Shown here in pieces: positions 1 through 6,644 of a stretch of DNA of 15,095 bases. The stretch covers positions 1 through 15,095 of the forward strand of contig JASHRR010000629.1 of NCBI GenBank assembly GCA_030037185.1, written 5' to 3'. The translations under genes and the position numbers were made by a program. Origin of the DNA: Xanthobacteraceae bacterium (lineage in GTDB: Bacteria > Pseudomonadota > Alphaproteobacteria > Rhizobiales > Xanthobacteraceae). Numbering within the stretch: position 1 is the first letter of the stretch; every line of letters starts with the position of its first letter. Under the pieces are notes generated by a model. That model was not told the origin of the DNA. It did not search any database and was given only the letters and a program-made list of their open reading frames with translations.

Positions 1-744
1 ACGCGCGCCTCCAAGCTGGTCTCGGCCGCGACCTCGTTTCCGGTCCAGTACAACAAGGCGATCGTTGGCCGTAACGCCTTCGCGCACGAATCGGGGATTC
101 ACCAGGACGGCATGCTCAAGCATACCCAGACCTACGAGATCATGACGCCGGAGAGCGTCGGGGTGAAGCAGACCTCGCTCGTCATGGGCAAGCATTCCGG
201 CCGCCATGCCTTCATCCACAAGCTGAAGGATCTGGGCTATGAGCTTGCCGGCAATCAGCTCGAAGACGCTTTCGTGCGCTTCAAGGCGCTCGCTGACCGC
301 AAGAAGCACGTCTATGACGAGGACATCGAGGCGCTGGTGGACGAGGAGATCGCGACCGCCCAGGACCGCATCAAGCTCATCTCGCTCTCAATCATCGCCG
401 GAACCCGCGGGCCCCAGCGCGCCACGATGAAGCTTGACATCGACGGCCGGACTGCGATCGAGGAATGCGAAGGCAACGGTCCGGTGGACGCGACCTTCAA
501 CTGCATCAAGGCGCTCGTCCCGCATGACGCGACATTAGAGCTTTACCAGGTGCACGCGGTAACTGAAGGTACCGACGCGCAGGCCGAAGTGTCGGTTCGG
601 CTGTCCGAGAGCGGCAAGTCAGTGACCGCGAAGGGGGCCGATCCGGATACGCTCGTAGCTTCCGCCAATGCCTATCTCGGCGCTCTCAACAAGCTCATGA
701 TCAAGCGCCAGCGCGGCAAACCGGAAGCCATGGTGGCGCAGTAG
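1..744 (+). CDS. leuA: 2-isopropylmalate synthase, C-terminal part (5' end outside window)
   Basis: LeuA condenses acetyl-CoA with 2-oxoisovalerate, the first committed step of leucine synthesis in the cytosol. The frame is open from base 1 and gives 247 residues to a TAG stop. The first ~40 residues end the catalytic barrel and include the conserved FAHESGIHQDGMLKH segment, whose histidines belong to the metal site in this family. From about fragment residue 125 to the end lies the LeuA dimer/allosteric domain (leucine feedback site in family members), with typical blocks GNGPVDATFNCIKAL and a closing NAYLGALNKLM. The short basic tail is usual for alphaproteobacterial enzymes. The catalytic N-terminus lies upstream of the window. 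A homocitrate or citramalate synthase is possible in principle, but the C-terminal domain is LeuA-like throughout. Confidence 0.95.
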   Translation, partial: TRASKLVSAATSFPVQYNKAIVGRNAFAHESGIHQDGMLKHTQTYEIMTPESVGVKQTSLVMGKHSGRHAFIHKLKDLGYELAGNQLEDAFVRFKALADRKKHVYDEDIEALVDEEIATAQDRIKLISLSIIAGTRGPQRATMKLDIDGRTAIEECEGNGPVDATFNCIKALVPHDATLELYQVHAVTEGTDAQAEVSVRLSESGKSVTAKGADPDTLVASANAYLGALNKLMIKRQRGKPEAMVAQ

Positions 745-798
745 CGCAGCCGGGGCGGGTCGCCGCCGTTGTTGTGATAAATCGCGATCCGGCGCGGG

Positions 799-824
799 AT
801 TGACAATGGTATGGCGTCGCATAC
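799..824 (+). promoter_or_regulatory. Candidate -35 box with overlapping inverted repeat upstream of the cytochrome b gene
   Basis: A perfect TTGACA lies at 800-805. It is followed directly by an inverted repeat, GTATG (809-813) and CATAC (820-824), with a 6-nt centre. No clear -10 hexamer sits at 17 nt, so the promoter is only half supported. The repeat lies where an operator could block polymerase. It is about 30-50 nt before the 853 start codon. Confidence 0.3.
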
Positions 825-852
825 GCTTCGTAGCGCGGATCCGTTCGATTGA

Positions 853-1575
853 ATGGCGGTTAACTTGCGGTACGAAGCGGCCATTGGGGTAATGCCAAAT
901 CAGACCCGAGCGGCGCCACGGCGCCTCCTGGTCGTCCGCATTACCCATTGGATCGCCGTGCTGAGCGTGCTTGCCCTGCTTGTCAGCGGCGCTGGTATTC
1001 TCATATCCCACCCGCGCCTCTACTGGGGCGAAGCCGGGAATATCGGCACCGAGTCGCTCCTCGACCTTCCAATTCCGTTCGTCATCGGTCCCTCAGTGTG
1101 GAACCGGCCCATCCACTTCCTCGCGGCATGGGTTCTGGTTTTGGCGGGTCTTGCCTACGCGGTCGGCGGTTGCGTCACGCGGCACTTCCGGGAGGATCTG
1201 CTGCCCGCCAGAGCGGACCTCCGCTGGGGCCGCATCGCCGGCGTCATCTCGGATCATCTGCGCTGGAAGCGGGCGGATGACACCTGGACCTATAACGTGT
1301 TGCAGCGCCTGACCTATCTTGCGGTGACATTTGTCCTGTTCCCGGGGATCGTATGGACCGGCTTGGCGATGTCGTTCGGAGTTACCTCGGTGTTTCCCAC
1401 CTTGGCGACGGCTTTGGGCGGTCACCAGTCTGCGCGCACCCTTCACTTCGTCCTTGTCGGCCTCCTCGTACTGTTTCTGATCGTACACATTGTGATGCTG
1501 TGGCTTGTCGGATTCGCGAGCCACCTGCGCGCCATGATAACGGGATACATACCGCCGGACAGGAGGGCGGGATGA
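853..1575 (+). CDS. Cytochrome b561-type membrane subunit, partner of a molybdopterin oxidoreductase
   Basis: This is a 240-residue integral membrane protein that probably passes electrons between the quinone pool and the exported molybdoenzyme encoded next. Four hydrophobic helices lie near residues 31-51, 87-105, 152-175 and 197-221. Histidines in or near helices (H32 in RITHW, H88 in RPIHF, H198, H212) fit the bis-haem b ligands of the cytochrome b561/thiosulfate-reductase b-subunit superfamily. The soluble loop at ~110-145 is basic, which suggests a cytoplasmic side. The stop overlaps the next ATG by 4 nt (ATGA), so the two are translationally coupled. The start is uncertain: ATG 853 has no good Shine-Dalgarno, and ATG 892 (MPNQTRAAP), behind GGGG, is an alternative that removes 13 residues without touching a helix. 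The electron direction and substrate are unknown. Confidence 0.8.
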   Translation: MAVNLRYEAAIGVMPNQTRAAPRRLLVVRITHWIAVLSVLALLVSGAGILISHPRLYWGEAGNIGTESLLDLPIPFVIGPSVWNRPIHFLAAWVLVLAGLAYAVGGCVTRHFREDLLPARADLRWGRIAGVISDHLRWKRADDTWTYNVLQRLTYLAVTFVLFPGIVWTGLAMSFGVTSVFPTLATALGGHQSARTLHFVLVGLLVLFLIVHIVMLWLVGFASHLRAMITGYIPPDRRAG

Positions 1576-2333
1576 GCCGCCTGCTCACGCGACGCACGCT
1601 TGTCACGGCCGGCATCACGGCAGCGGGCGCATCGGGGGTTGCCGCTGCGGGATATCTCGCGGACCGTTACGGCCTGATCCCGCCCGATCACGACGGCCTG
1701 CTCGGGATCGGCGAAACGCTAACCTATGCGTCGCAGCGTCTTCTCACGTCTCGTTATTCGCTGATGCGCGAATTCAAGCGCAGCGAAATCTCGAAGTCTG
1801 CGCCGGTGAACGGCCCTGCTCCCAAGGACGAGGCATACCAAAGCCTGCTCGCCGAGGGCTTCAAGGACTGGCGCCTGAAGGTCGAGGGATTGGTCGCCCA
1901 CCCTGCGTCCTTTTCTCTCGAACAGCTAAAGGGCCTCCCGACGGAAAGCCACATCCTGCTGCACGCCTGCGAGGAAGGCTGGTCCTTCATCGCCGAATGG
2001 ATCGGCGTGCGTCTTTCCCATGTGCTGGCTGCTGTCGAAACCCGCCCGGAGGCGCGATACGTCGCCCTTATTCCCTTCGCGAACCCGAGTCAAAGCGGCC
2101 TTGTGCGCATATTATGGGACACCATCGACATGGCCGACGCCTTGCATCCGCAGACGCTACTCGCCTACGGCATGAATGGCGAGCCATTGCCCGCAGACCA
2201 TGGCGCTCCTGTTCGCCTTCGGCTCGGGCGCCATCTTGGCTACAAGAATACCAAATACCTGTCGCAAATCATCGTCACCGACCGCAGGGACTACTACCGG
2301 AAAGGCCGCGGTACCTGGTACGGCGGGATTTGA
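1572..2333 (+). CDS. Tat-exported molybdopterin-dependent oxidoreductase (sulfite oxidase/YedY-like fold)
   Basis: This is a 253-residue protein starting at the ATG that overlaps the cytochrome gene's stop. The N-terminus MSRLLTRRTLVTAG followed by an Ala/Gly-rich hydrophobic stretch (to ~28) is a twin-arginine signal, so the folded cofactor-containing enzyme would act in the periplasm. The Oxidored_molyb domain begins near residue 100 (DWRLKVEGLV). Cys133 in HACEEGWSFIAEWIGV matches the family position of the cysteine that ligates molybdenum. Conserved blocks near the end (DHGAPVRLRLG, GYKNTKYLS) belong to the same fold. The pairing with a b-type cytochrome resembles MsrPQ (methionine sulfoxide repair), but the cytochrome is of another family, so I do not call it MsrP. 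Sulfite, another S- or N-oxide, or a protein substrate all remain possible. Confidence 0.85.
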   Translation: MSRLLTRRTLVTAGITAAGASGVAAAGYLADRYGLIPPDHDGLLGIGETLTYASQRLLTSRYSLMREFKRSEISKSAPVNGPAPKDEAYQSLLAEGFKDWRLKVEGLVAHPASFSLEQLKGLPTESHILLHACEEGWSFIAEWIGVRLSHVLAAVETRPEARYVALIPFANPSQSGLVRILWDTIDMADALHPQTLLAYGMNGEPLPADHGAPVRLRLGRHLGYKNTKYLSQIIVTDRRDYYRKGRGTWYGGI

Positions 2334-2413
2334 ATCCGGCCGCCTTTCGGGTTCGACCGACCCAATCTTATCCAGTCGGGGTGGCCGGGCGGTATCCCTG
2401 ACCCAGCAGGGTG

Positions 2414-2434
2414 CGCCCTTAGGTCTCCCTTAGG
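2414..2434 (+). repeat. Tandem duplication of an 11-nt unit (CCCTTAGGTC core)
   Basis: CCCTTAGGTC occurs at 2414-2423 and again at 2425-2434. The copies are adjacent, in the convergent gap between the molybdoenzyme gene and minE. No clear intrinsic terminator (stem plus T run) was found in this 189-nt gap. Confidence 0.5.
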
Positions 2435-2522
2435 TCGAGCCGGTCAGCCTGCCCGGGCGCTCGCGAGGGGATACTCCAGCATTGGCGGCGGCCGGCCGAT
2501 CGTCGCAGTGATTGCCCGCGTG

Positions 2523-2831
2523 CTAACTCGGCGTCGCGGGAGTTTGGCCGGCCGCGCCGGTTTGGAGCATGCCTGCGTCTGAGGCCACTTGGTTTGGTAT
2601 CTGAACACCAACGGCCAAGGTCGAGAACCCGTTTCCTCGGTCTACAGACACATGGATTTTTTCCGGATCGATCGAAACGTGCCGGCTCACGACGGCAAGA
2701 ATTTCGTCTTTCAGCGTCGTGATCAGCGACGATTGGCTGACCATGCGGCGCTCGTATTCGAGCAAAATTTGCAGCCGTTCGCGCGCGACCGGCGCCGAAC
2801 TGATGGGCTTAAGGAAACGGAATAGCCTCAT
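2523..2831 (-). CDS. minE: MinE, cell division topological specificity factor
   Basis: MinE stimulates MinD's ATPase and drives the Min oscillation that keeps the division inhibitor away from midcell. The 102-residue product has the family order. Residues 1-12 (MRLFRFLKP) form the membrane-touching amphipathic start. Residues ~15-30 (VARERLQILLEYER) form the anti-MinCD contact helix. The topological-specificity domain follows (LKDEILAVVSRHVSIDPEKI, then VDRGNGFSTLAVGVQIP). The last ~20 residues are a Gly/Ala/Pro-rich extension, a little longer than in enterobacterial MinE (about 88 residues). It overlaps minD by 4 nt (ATGA), so the two are probably translationally coupled, and it is the last gene of the minCDE unit. 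Confidence 0.95.
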   Translation of the reverse strand: MRLFRFLKPISSAPVARERLQILLEYERRMVSQSSLITTLKDEILAVVSRHVSIDPEKIHVSVDRGNGFSTLAVGVQIPNQVASDAGMLQTGAAGQTPATPS

Positions 2832-3643
2832 GCCGCTCTCCGTCCGAAGATTTTAGTGAGCAACCCCTTTTTCTCGGTCGGAATCATCATTTCGATCTCT
2901 TCGCCGGCCAGCCGCCGCGCCGCATCCATATAGGCGTGTGCCGGGGCGCTCTGCTGGCCGCAGATCGTGATCGGGGCGCCGAGATTGGAGGCGCGCAGCA
3001 CCTCCTCACTTTCGGGAATTACACCGAGCAGCGGTATTGAAAGGATCTCAAGCACGTCCTGGATGTTGAGCATTTCTCCGCGCGCCGCCCGCCCCGGGTC
3101 AAAGCGGGCGACGAGCAGGTGCTTGGCCATGCGCTCGCCGCGCTCGGCCTTCTCGGTCTTGGAATCCAACAATCCGATGATGCGGTCGGAATCGCGCACC
3201 GAAGATACTTCGGGATTGGTGACAATGACGGCTTCGTCAGCATACCGCATCGCGAGCGTCGCGCCGCGCTCAATGCCGGCCGGGCTGTCGCAGACAACCC
3301 AATCGAATCGCGAACGCAAATCGAAGATCACCCGCGCGATGCCTTCCTCCGTCAGCGCGTCCTTGTCGCGGGTTTGCGAGGCCGGAAGCAGGTACAGCGT
3401 CTCGAGGCGCTTGTCGCGGATCAACGCCTGCGGCAGCTTGGCGACGCCCTGGACGACGTTGATCAGGTCGAACACCACCCGTCGTTCGGCGCCCATCACC
3501 AGATCGAGGTTGCGCAGTCCGACGTCGAAATCCACAACGACGACGTTGTGTCCCATCCGCGCCAGTGCGGCGCCCAGCGCGGCGGTTGACGTCGTCTTGC
3601 CGACACCGCCTTTGCCGGATGTTACGACGATTACTTTGCCCAT
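2828..3643 (-). CDS. minD: MinD, septum-site determining ATPase
   Basis: MinD is a 271-residue ParA/MinD-family ATPase. In its ATP-bound dimer form it sits on the membrane and recruits MinC and MinE. The start MGKVIVVTSGKGGVGKTTS is the deviant Walker A motif with both signature lysines (K11 and K16). Further family blocks are VVVDFDVGLRNLDL (switch I region), VVCDSPAGIERG (Walker B-like) and VTNPEVSSVRDSDR. The end, KKGLLTKIFGRRAA, is the amphipathic membrane-targeting helix. An almost ideal GGAGGTGA sits just before the ATG, so high expression is likely. It lies 18 nt downstream of minC and overlaps minE by 4 nt. Confidence 0.97.
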   Translation of the reverse strand: MGKVIVVTSGKGGVGKTTSTAALGAALARMGHNVVVVDFDVGLRNLDLVMGAERRVVFDLINVVQGVAKLPQALIRDKRLETLYLLPASQTRDKDALTEEGIARVIFDLRSRFDWVVCDSPAGIERGATLAMRYADEAVIVTNPEVSSVRDSDRIIGLLDSKTEKAERGERMAKHLLVARFDPGRAARGEMLNIQDVLEILSIPLLGVIPESEEVLRASNLGAPITICGQQSAPAHAYMDAARRLAGEEIEMMIPTEKKGLLTKIFGRRAA

Positions 3644-3661
3644 TTCGTCACCTCCAACCGC

Positions 3662-4378
3662 CTATCGGTCTATCTCAGCAATAAAAAGTGTCTCGTCCGC
3701 GAGCCATGCCTGGATCGGCTTGCTTCGCAGGTCCGCGTCAAGGTCCTCGGCCGTGCGATAATATCCATCGATCGCCAGAAGCTCGGCTTCGAGATGCTGG
3801 CAGAAGATGCGCGCCTGGCGGTCGCCCGATGTGCCGGCCATGGCGCGGCCGCGCAGGGTGCCGTAGATGTGAATGGATCCCCCAGCCATCACTTCGGCGC
3901 CCGACCCGACCGATCCCAGCACGGTCACGTCGCCGTACGGATGGAAGATCGCCTGGCCGGAGCGGATCGGGCTTTCAACCAGCAGCGATGTGGGCGCGCG
4001 CTCCTGCCCTGCAGCCGGCTGGGACCGGGCATTGACCGTCTCGACAGGTGCGGGCCGGCCGCCGCTCACCAGCGGGGGCAGACCCGAGCCGAGCTTCTCG
4101 GCGGCGACCCCCTCGAGCCCCATGATCCTGATGCCGCGCGTTCCCAGTTCGACAATCAGATGGCCGATGGCGGAACTTGTCAGCGTCACCGCAGAAAGGT
4201 CGAGCACCACCGGCCGCCCGGCGAAAAAACCGGTGGACCCGCGCAGCCACGTGTCGAGCTCTTCGAGCCAGTCGGCGATCGGCGGTTCCGGTGCGAGCGC
4301 GAAGGCCATATAGGACCGCCCCCGCAACGGCATGGCCGCACGTTGACGAGCGGCGCTAAGGACTGTGACCTCACTCAC
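3662..4378 (-). CDS. minC: MinC, septum-site determining FtsZ inhibitor
   Basis: MinC binds FtsZ and blocks Z-ring assembly away from midcell; MinD carries it to the membrane. The 238-residue product has an N-terminal domain (about 15-100; LRGRSYMAFALAPE, then FFAGRPVVLDLSAV) and a linker rich in Pro/Ala/Arg. The C-terminal beta-helix begins near ~140, with SGQAIFHPYGDVTVLGSVG, AGGSIHIYGTLRGRAMAG and the MinD-contact region RIFCQHLEAELLAI. I chose the GTG at 4378 because AGGAG lies 7 nt upstream of it. The in-frame ATG at 4441 would add 21 basic residues with no family similarity that I can see. It is the first gene of minCDE and is transcribed toward minD with an 18-nt gap. The 161 nt before it must hold its promoter unless transcription reads through from the upstream regulator gene. 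Confidence 0.93.
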   Translation of the reverse strand: MSEVTVLSAARQRAAMPLRGRSYMAFALAPEPPIADWLEELDTWLRGSTGFFAGRPVVLDLSAVTLTSSAIGHLIVELGTRGIRIMGLEGVAAEKLGSGLPPLVSGGRPAPVETVNARSQPAAGQERAPTSLLVESPIRSGQAIFHPYGDVTVLGSVGSGAEVMAGGSIHIYGTLRGRAMAGTSGDRQARIFCQHLEAELLAIDGYYRTAEDLDADLRSKPIQAWLADETLFIAEIDR

Positions 4379-4539
4379 TTGACGGCTCCTGACCGGCGAA
4401 TCGATTCGACGCGGTTTGCGGCGATTGAGCACCGGCCGCACCCCGCCAGCAACGGAAATCTGGCTGATTCGCTGTTATTCCCCAAGCCACGGCATTACCG
4501 CGGCAACACGAAGGCGGCCATTGCGGCCGGGTGCTCAAG

Positions 4540-5166
4540 TCATGCAGCCCCACGTACTTCTCCACTGTTTGGCGGAGGCACCCGCACTCCGTCCGCCGCA
4601 TACTCGGTGAGCTTGTTGCGCAGGGTACGAATCGAGATACCCAGAACATTGGCGGCATGGGTCCGGTTGCCGAGGCAGTGTTTGAGCGTCGCGAGGATGA
4701 GATCGCGTTCGACGTCGGCGACGGTACGACCGACCAGGGCGCGCGTGACCGCCTGCACGGTCAGCGCCGTATGTGCGACCTGGGCCATCGCCTCATTGCG
4801 ATCGACAAATTCATGAGCGTCGTCGGCAACGGCTGCCAATATCGCGGCAATGATGTTAGGATCAGGCGTCAGCGGGATGTATTCCTTGGCGCCGGCGTCG
4901 ATGGCCGAGATCGCGGCGTCGGCGTCGTCGCGCGTGCCGCAGGCCACGATCGGCACATGAATGCGCGCGGCTTCGAGTCGCAAGACGAGGTCGCGGATAT
5001 CGATCTCAATATCGGCCATCAACAGGTCGGCGGCGCTACCTGAACTCAACATCGCGATGGCGGCGTCAATGCGATCCGCATGGATCATGGACGCGCCCTT
5101 GTCCACGGCGATCTTCGTCGCCGTGGCAAGCGGCCCGTTGAGGGTTGCGACGATCAGCAACCTCAT
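4540..5166 (-). CDS. FlbD-like response regulator lacking the AAA+ (sigma-54 interaction) domain
   Basis: This is a 208-residue cytosolic DNA-binding regulator. Residues 1-112 form a receiver domain (MRLLIVATL; D52 in LLMADIEID at the phosphoacceptor position; K94 in GAKEYIPL). The acidic pair normally ending strand 1 is absent, as reported for FlbD proteins, which respond to FliX rather than to a kinase. Residues 140-190 form a Fis-type helix-turn-helix almost textbook for FlbD (VGRTVADVERDLIL, GNRTHAANVLGISIRTLRNK). FlbD family members are usually ~450 residues with a ~240-residue AAA+ ATPase between these parts. Here residue ~127 (RNEAMAQV, the normal lead-in to the ATPase) runs straight into AHTALTVQAVTRALVGRT, the normal lead-out, in frame. 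No Walker A or GAFTGA is present. The start at 5166 follows a strong AAGGAGG; codons upstream are not FlbD-like. Divergent from sciP and 161 nt upstream of minC. Role as activator is unlikely; repressor or competitor is inference. Confidence 0.8.
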   Translation of the reverse strand: MRLLIVATLNGPLATATKIAVDKGASMIHADRIDAAIAMLSSGSAADLLMADIEIDIRDLVLRLEAARIHVPIVACGTRDDADAAISAIDAGAKEYIPLTPDPNIIAAILAAVADDAHEFVDRNEAMAQVAHTALTVQAVTRALVGRTVADVERDLILATLKHCLGNRTHAANVLGISIRTLRNKLTEYAADGVRVPPPNSGEVRGAA

Positions 5167-5325
5167 GCCCTGCCTCCTTCGGCTTTGCGCGCTCTCTTTA
5201 ACATCGCAACAGCGACGGGTGGCTTGTCCCATGAGCAAGCCTTGTCGTCGCCCGACGTCACGATGGCGGAATGACGGCGAGCGCCGGTGCGACGATCGGC
5301 TAGGCAAATTTTGCCGGGTAGATGA

Positions 5326-5341
5326 TTTAGATTGGGTTAAC
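5326..5341. promoter_or_regulatory. Candidate CtrA box 1 (TTTA-N7-TTAAC)
   Basis: TTTA (5326-5329), seven bases, then TTAAC (5337-5341). Read on the minus strand it begins GTTAACC, close to the TTAACC half of the CtrA consensus (TTAA-N7-TTAA). It is 160 nt upstream of the flbD-like start and 232 nt upstream of sciP. One mismatch from the consensus; short motifs like this can occur by chance. Confidence 0.4.
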
Positions 5342-5485
5342 AGTGCCCTTGAATCACGGCGAGCGTGACGATTCTGGGGGTCGAAATGCCCGCGCTGTGC
5401 CCAGCCAGACGCGGGCCGACCCCGCGTCAACATTTCGACATCGTCAATACCCAGGTTCCGCAGACCCCGCAGCGGGCGCACAAGT

Positions 5486-5512
5486 CGCGGCTTAGGCAAA
5501 TCTTAAGCCGCG
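5486..5512. promoter_or_regulatory. 9-bp inverted repeat enclosing a CtrA-like box, upstream of sciP
   Basis: CGCGGCTTA (5486-5494) and TAAGCCGCG (5504-5512) are perfect reverse complements around a 9-nt centre. Within the element is TTAG-N7-TTAA (5492-5506), one base from the CtrA consensus. It lies about 60-85 nt before the sciP ATG, where CtrA control of sciP (known in Caulobacter) would be expected. No T run follows, so a terminator is unlikely. Confidence 0.45.
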
Positions 5513-5572
5513 CAGGATAGGTTTCCCGCCAGGTAGTCAGCTGTCGTCTCTCTTGAAGTGCGTGAGAGTGGT

Positions 5573-5848
5573 ATGAACGAGCCCCACCGCCCGAGGGTGA
5601 AGTACGTTATCGGGCCCGATGGAAGTCCGCTTACGATTGCCGACCTTCCAGCGCCGGGAACGAAACGCTGGGTGATTCGTCGCAAAGCGGAAGTCGTTGC
5701 GGCCGTGCGCGGAGGCCTTCTTTCGCTCGAGGAGGCCTGTAGCCGCTATACGTTGACTGTCGAGGAATTCCTGGCTTGGCAATACTCGATCGACCGCCAC
5801 GGCCTTGCTGGTCTGCGCACCACCCGCATTCAGCAATACCGCCAATAA
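5573..5848 (+). CDS. sciP: SciP (DUF1153), CtrA-antagonist cell-cycle regulator
   Basis: SciP is a small helix-turn-helix protein. In Caulobacter it binds CtrA and DNA at CtrA-dependent promoters and represses them in newborn cells. The 91-residue product matches the family from end to end: RPRVKYVIGPDGSPLTIADL, RRKAEVVAAVRGGLLSLEEA (first helices of the trp-repressor-like fold), YTLTVEEFLAWQ, and HGLAGLRTTRIQQYR. I chose the ATG at 5573 because family members begin MNxPxRPRVKYV. A GTG at 5558 would add five residues, and neither start has a strong Shine-Dalgarno. It is divergent from the flbD-like regulator, and both act in the CtrA/flagellar circuit in relatives. CtrA-like boxes upstream fit CtrA-driven expression. 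Confidence 0.93.
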   Translation: MNEPHRPRVKYVIGPDGSPLTIADLPAPGTKRWVIRRKAEVVAAVRGGLLSLEEACSRYTLTVEEFLAWQYSIDRHGLAGLRTTRIQQYRQ

Positions 5849-6189
5849 ACGCCGCTTCGCGGTGCCCGTGCCTCTCGCGGACATCCACGTATCCCGCTCC
5901 CCACCCCGGCTCGGCCGACGGATCCAAATCAAGCGCTTGCGCAGTCTGGTGGTGGATGTCGGCCGATGGCAAGCGAAAAGCCCCGCGTTCGGCAGCGCGG
6001 GCAGTTGGTAGCTGCAATCATCGACGCGGCCAAAGCGATATGGGATGCAAGCCGGGGCGGCCCGACCAAACATCATAGATATCTAACCGGAGCCCGAGCT
6101 TTCGCCGGCAAGCGCCGGCCAAGAGGTGCTGGCGCCTGCCTTGCGGGACCACATGGCCGAACACGGCGGCGAGCTGCGCGGCAGGGCGC
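5849..6189. other. Gene-free region downstream of sciP
   Basis: No open frame here looks like a protein: the plus-strand frames are Arg/Ala/Pro-rich shadows without ribosome sites. It holds two short hairpins: CCCGCG/CGCGGG around 5983-6002, and GCCGGC-AAGC-GCCGGC around 6104-6119. Neither has a T run. No terminator for sciP or for the minus-strand gene at 6190 was identified. Confidence 0.5.
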
Positions 6190-6477
6190 CTAGCAACCCC
6201 GCGCCCCGCTCCCTCTTATGGGAGCTGGCGGCTCGATGAGCGGGGGAGGTCGATCTTTCCGGACGGCTTTCACGGTAAGGTCGCGCAGTTTCATGGGGTC
6301 GAGTACGCCGGTCTTGGCGAAGGCGATAATACGGTTGGCGACAACTAACACAGCCGGGTCGTTTCGATCCGCCAATCTCAACTCGTTCAGCACCGCTTCG
6401 AACGCATCAACCAGGATGCCCGCGTCTGTCGCAAGATAGCTGTCCTCGTTATTGGCAACGACAAGCCTAATTGGCAT
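6190..6477 (-). CDS. Small hypothetical protein (95 aa)
   Basis: I do not recognise a named family. The product is a soluble protein. It begins MPIRLVVANNEDSYLATDAG, followed by two amphipathic helices (about residues 22-36, AFEAVLNELRLADR; 41-56, AVLVVANRIIAFAKTG), then DPMKLRDLTVKAVRKDRPPP and a Pro-rich tail. The start at 6477 is supported by AAGGAA seven nt upstream; the in-frame ATG at 6534 has no ribosome site. Codon use resembles that of its neighbours. Similar short helical proteins are common in Rhizobiales, where they often lack annotation. It stands alone, divergent from the zinc-ribbon gene at 6754. Confidence 0.7.
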   Translation of the reverse strand: MPIRLVVANNEDSYLATDAGILVDAFEAVLNELRLADRNDPAVLVVANRIIAFAKTGVLDPMKLRDLTVKAVRKDRPPPLIEPPAPIRGSGARGC

Positions 6478-6549
6478 GCGTGTTTCCTTCGCTCGCCCAC
6501 TGAAACGTTGGGTTGGCGGCATATGGTGGAACAAAAAAGAAAGCGCGCG

Positions 6550-6569
6550 AGATGTTTAATCCAACATCT
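6550..6569. repeat. Inverted repeat AGATGTT/AACATCT in an AT-rich patch
   Basis: AGATGTT (6550-6556) and AACATCT (6563-6569) are perfect reverse complements with a 6-nt centre. They lie in an AT-rich island unlike the GC-rich surroundings, about 75-90 nt upstream of the minus-strand gene at 6477. The element could be an operator. On the minus strand a T-rich run follows about 7 nt later, so a weak terminator is possible but the gap is long. Confidence 0.45.
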
Positions 6570-6644
6570 GCATTAAATATAACGCGTCAGACATAGCACA
6601 CTTGTCACGAAAATGACAGATTAGTGGCGAGACCGACTTGTCGC

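Larger units (their letters stand above)
5167..5572. promoter_or_regulatory. Divergent regulatory region between the flbD-like gene and sciP
   Basis: This 406-nt stretch has no supportable gene. It holds an inverted repeat GGCTTG/CAAGCC (5221-5226 and 5236-5241), 55 nt before the flbD-like start. A 13-nt palindrome, GGCAAA-T-TTTGCC, lies at 5303-5315. Two CtrA-like boxes and a 9-bp hairpin are listed separately. The word TAGGCAAAT occurs exactly twice (5301-5309 and 5493-5501). The palindrome may be a site for a Fis-type regulator such as its neighbour; I cannot check it against the FlbD ftr consensus here. Confidence 0.45.

Noticed and set aside
2330..2400. A GGGTTCGACC stretch resembling a tRNA T-loop
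   Set aside because: The flanking arms do not form a 5-bp T stem with a 7-nt loop, and no anticodon or acceptor stem can be built on either strand.
3794..4816. A 340-codon plus-strand open frame
   Set aside because: It lies antisense to minC and the flbD-like gene and has Arg/Pro/His-rich, non-conserved composition.
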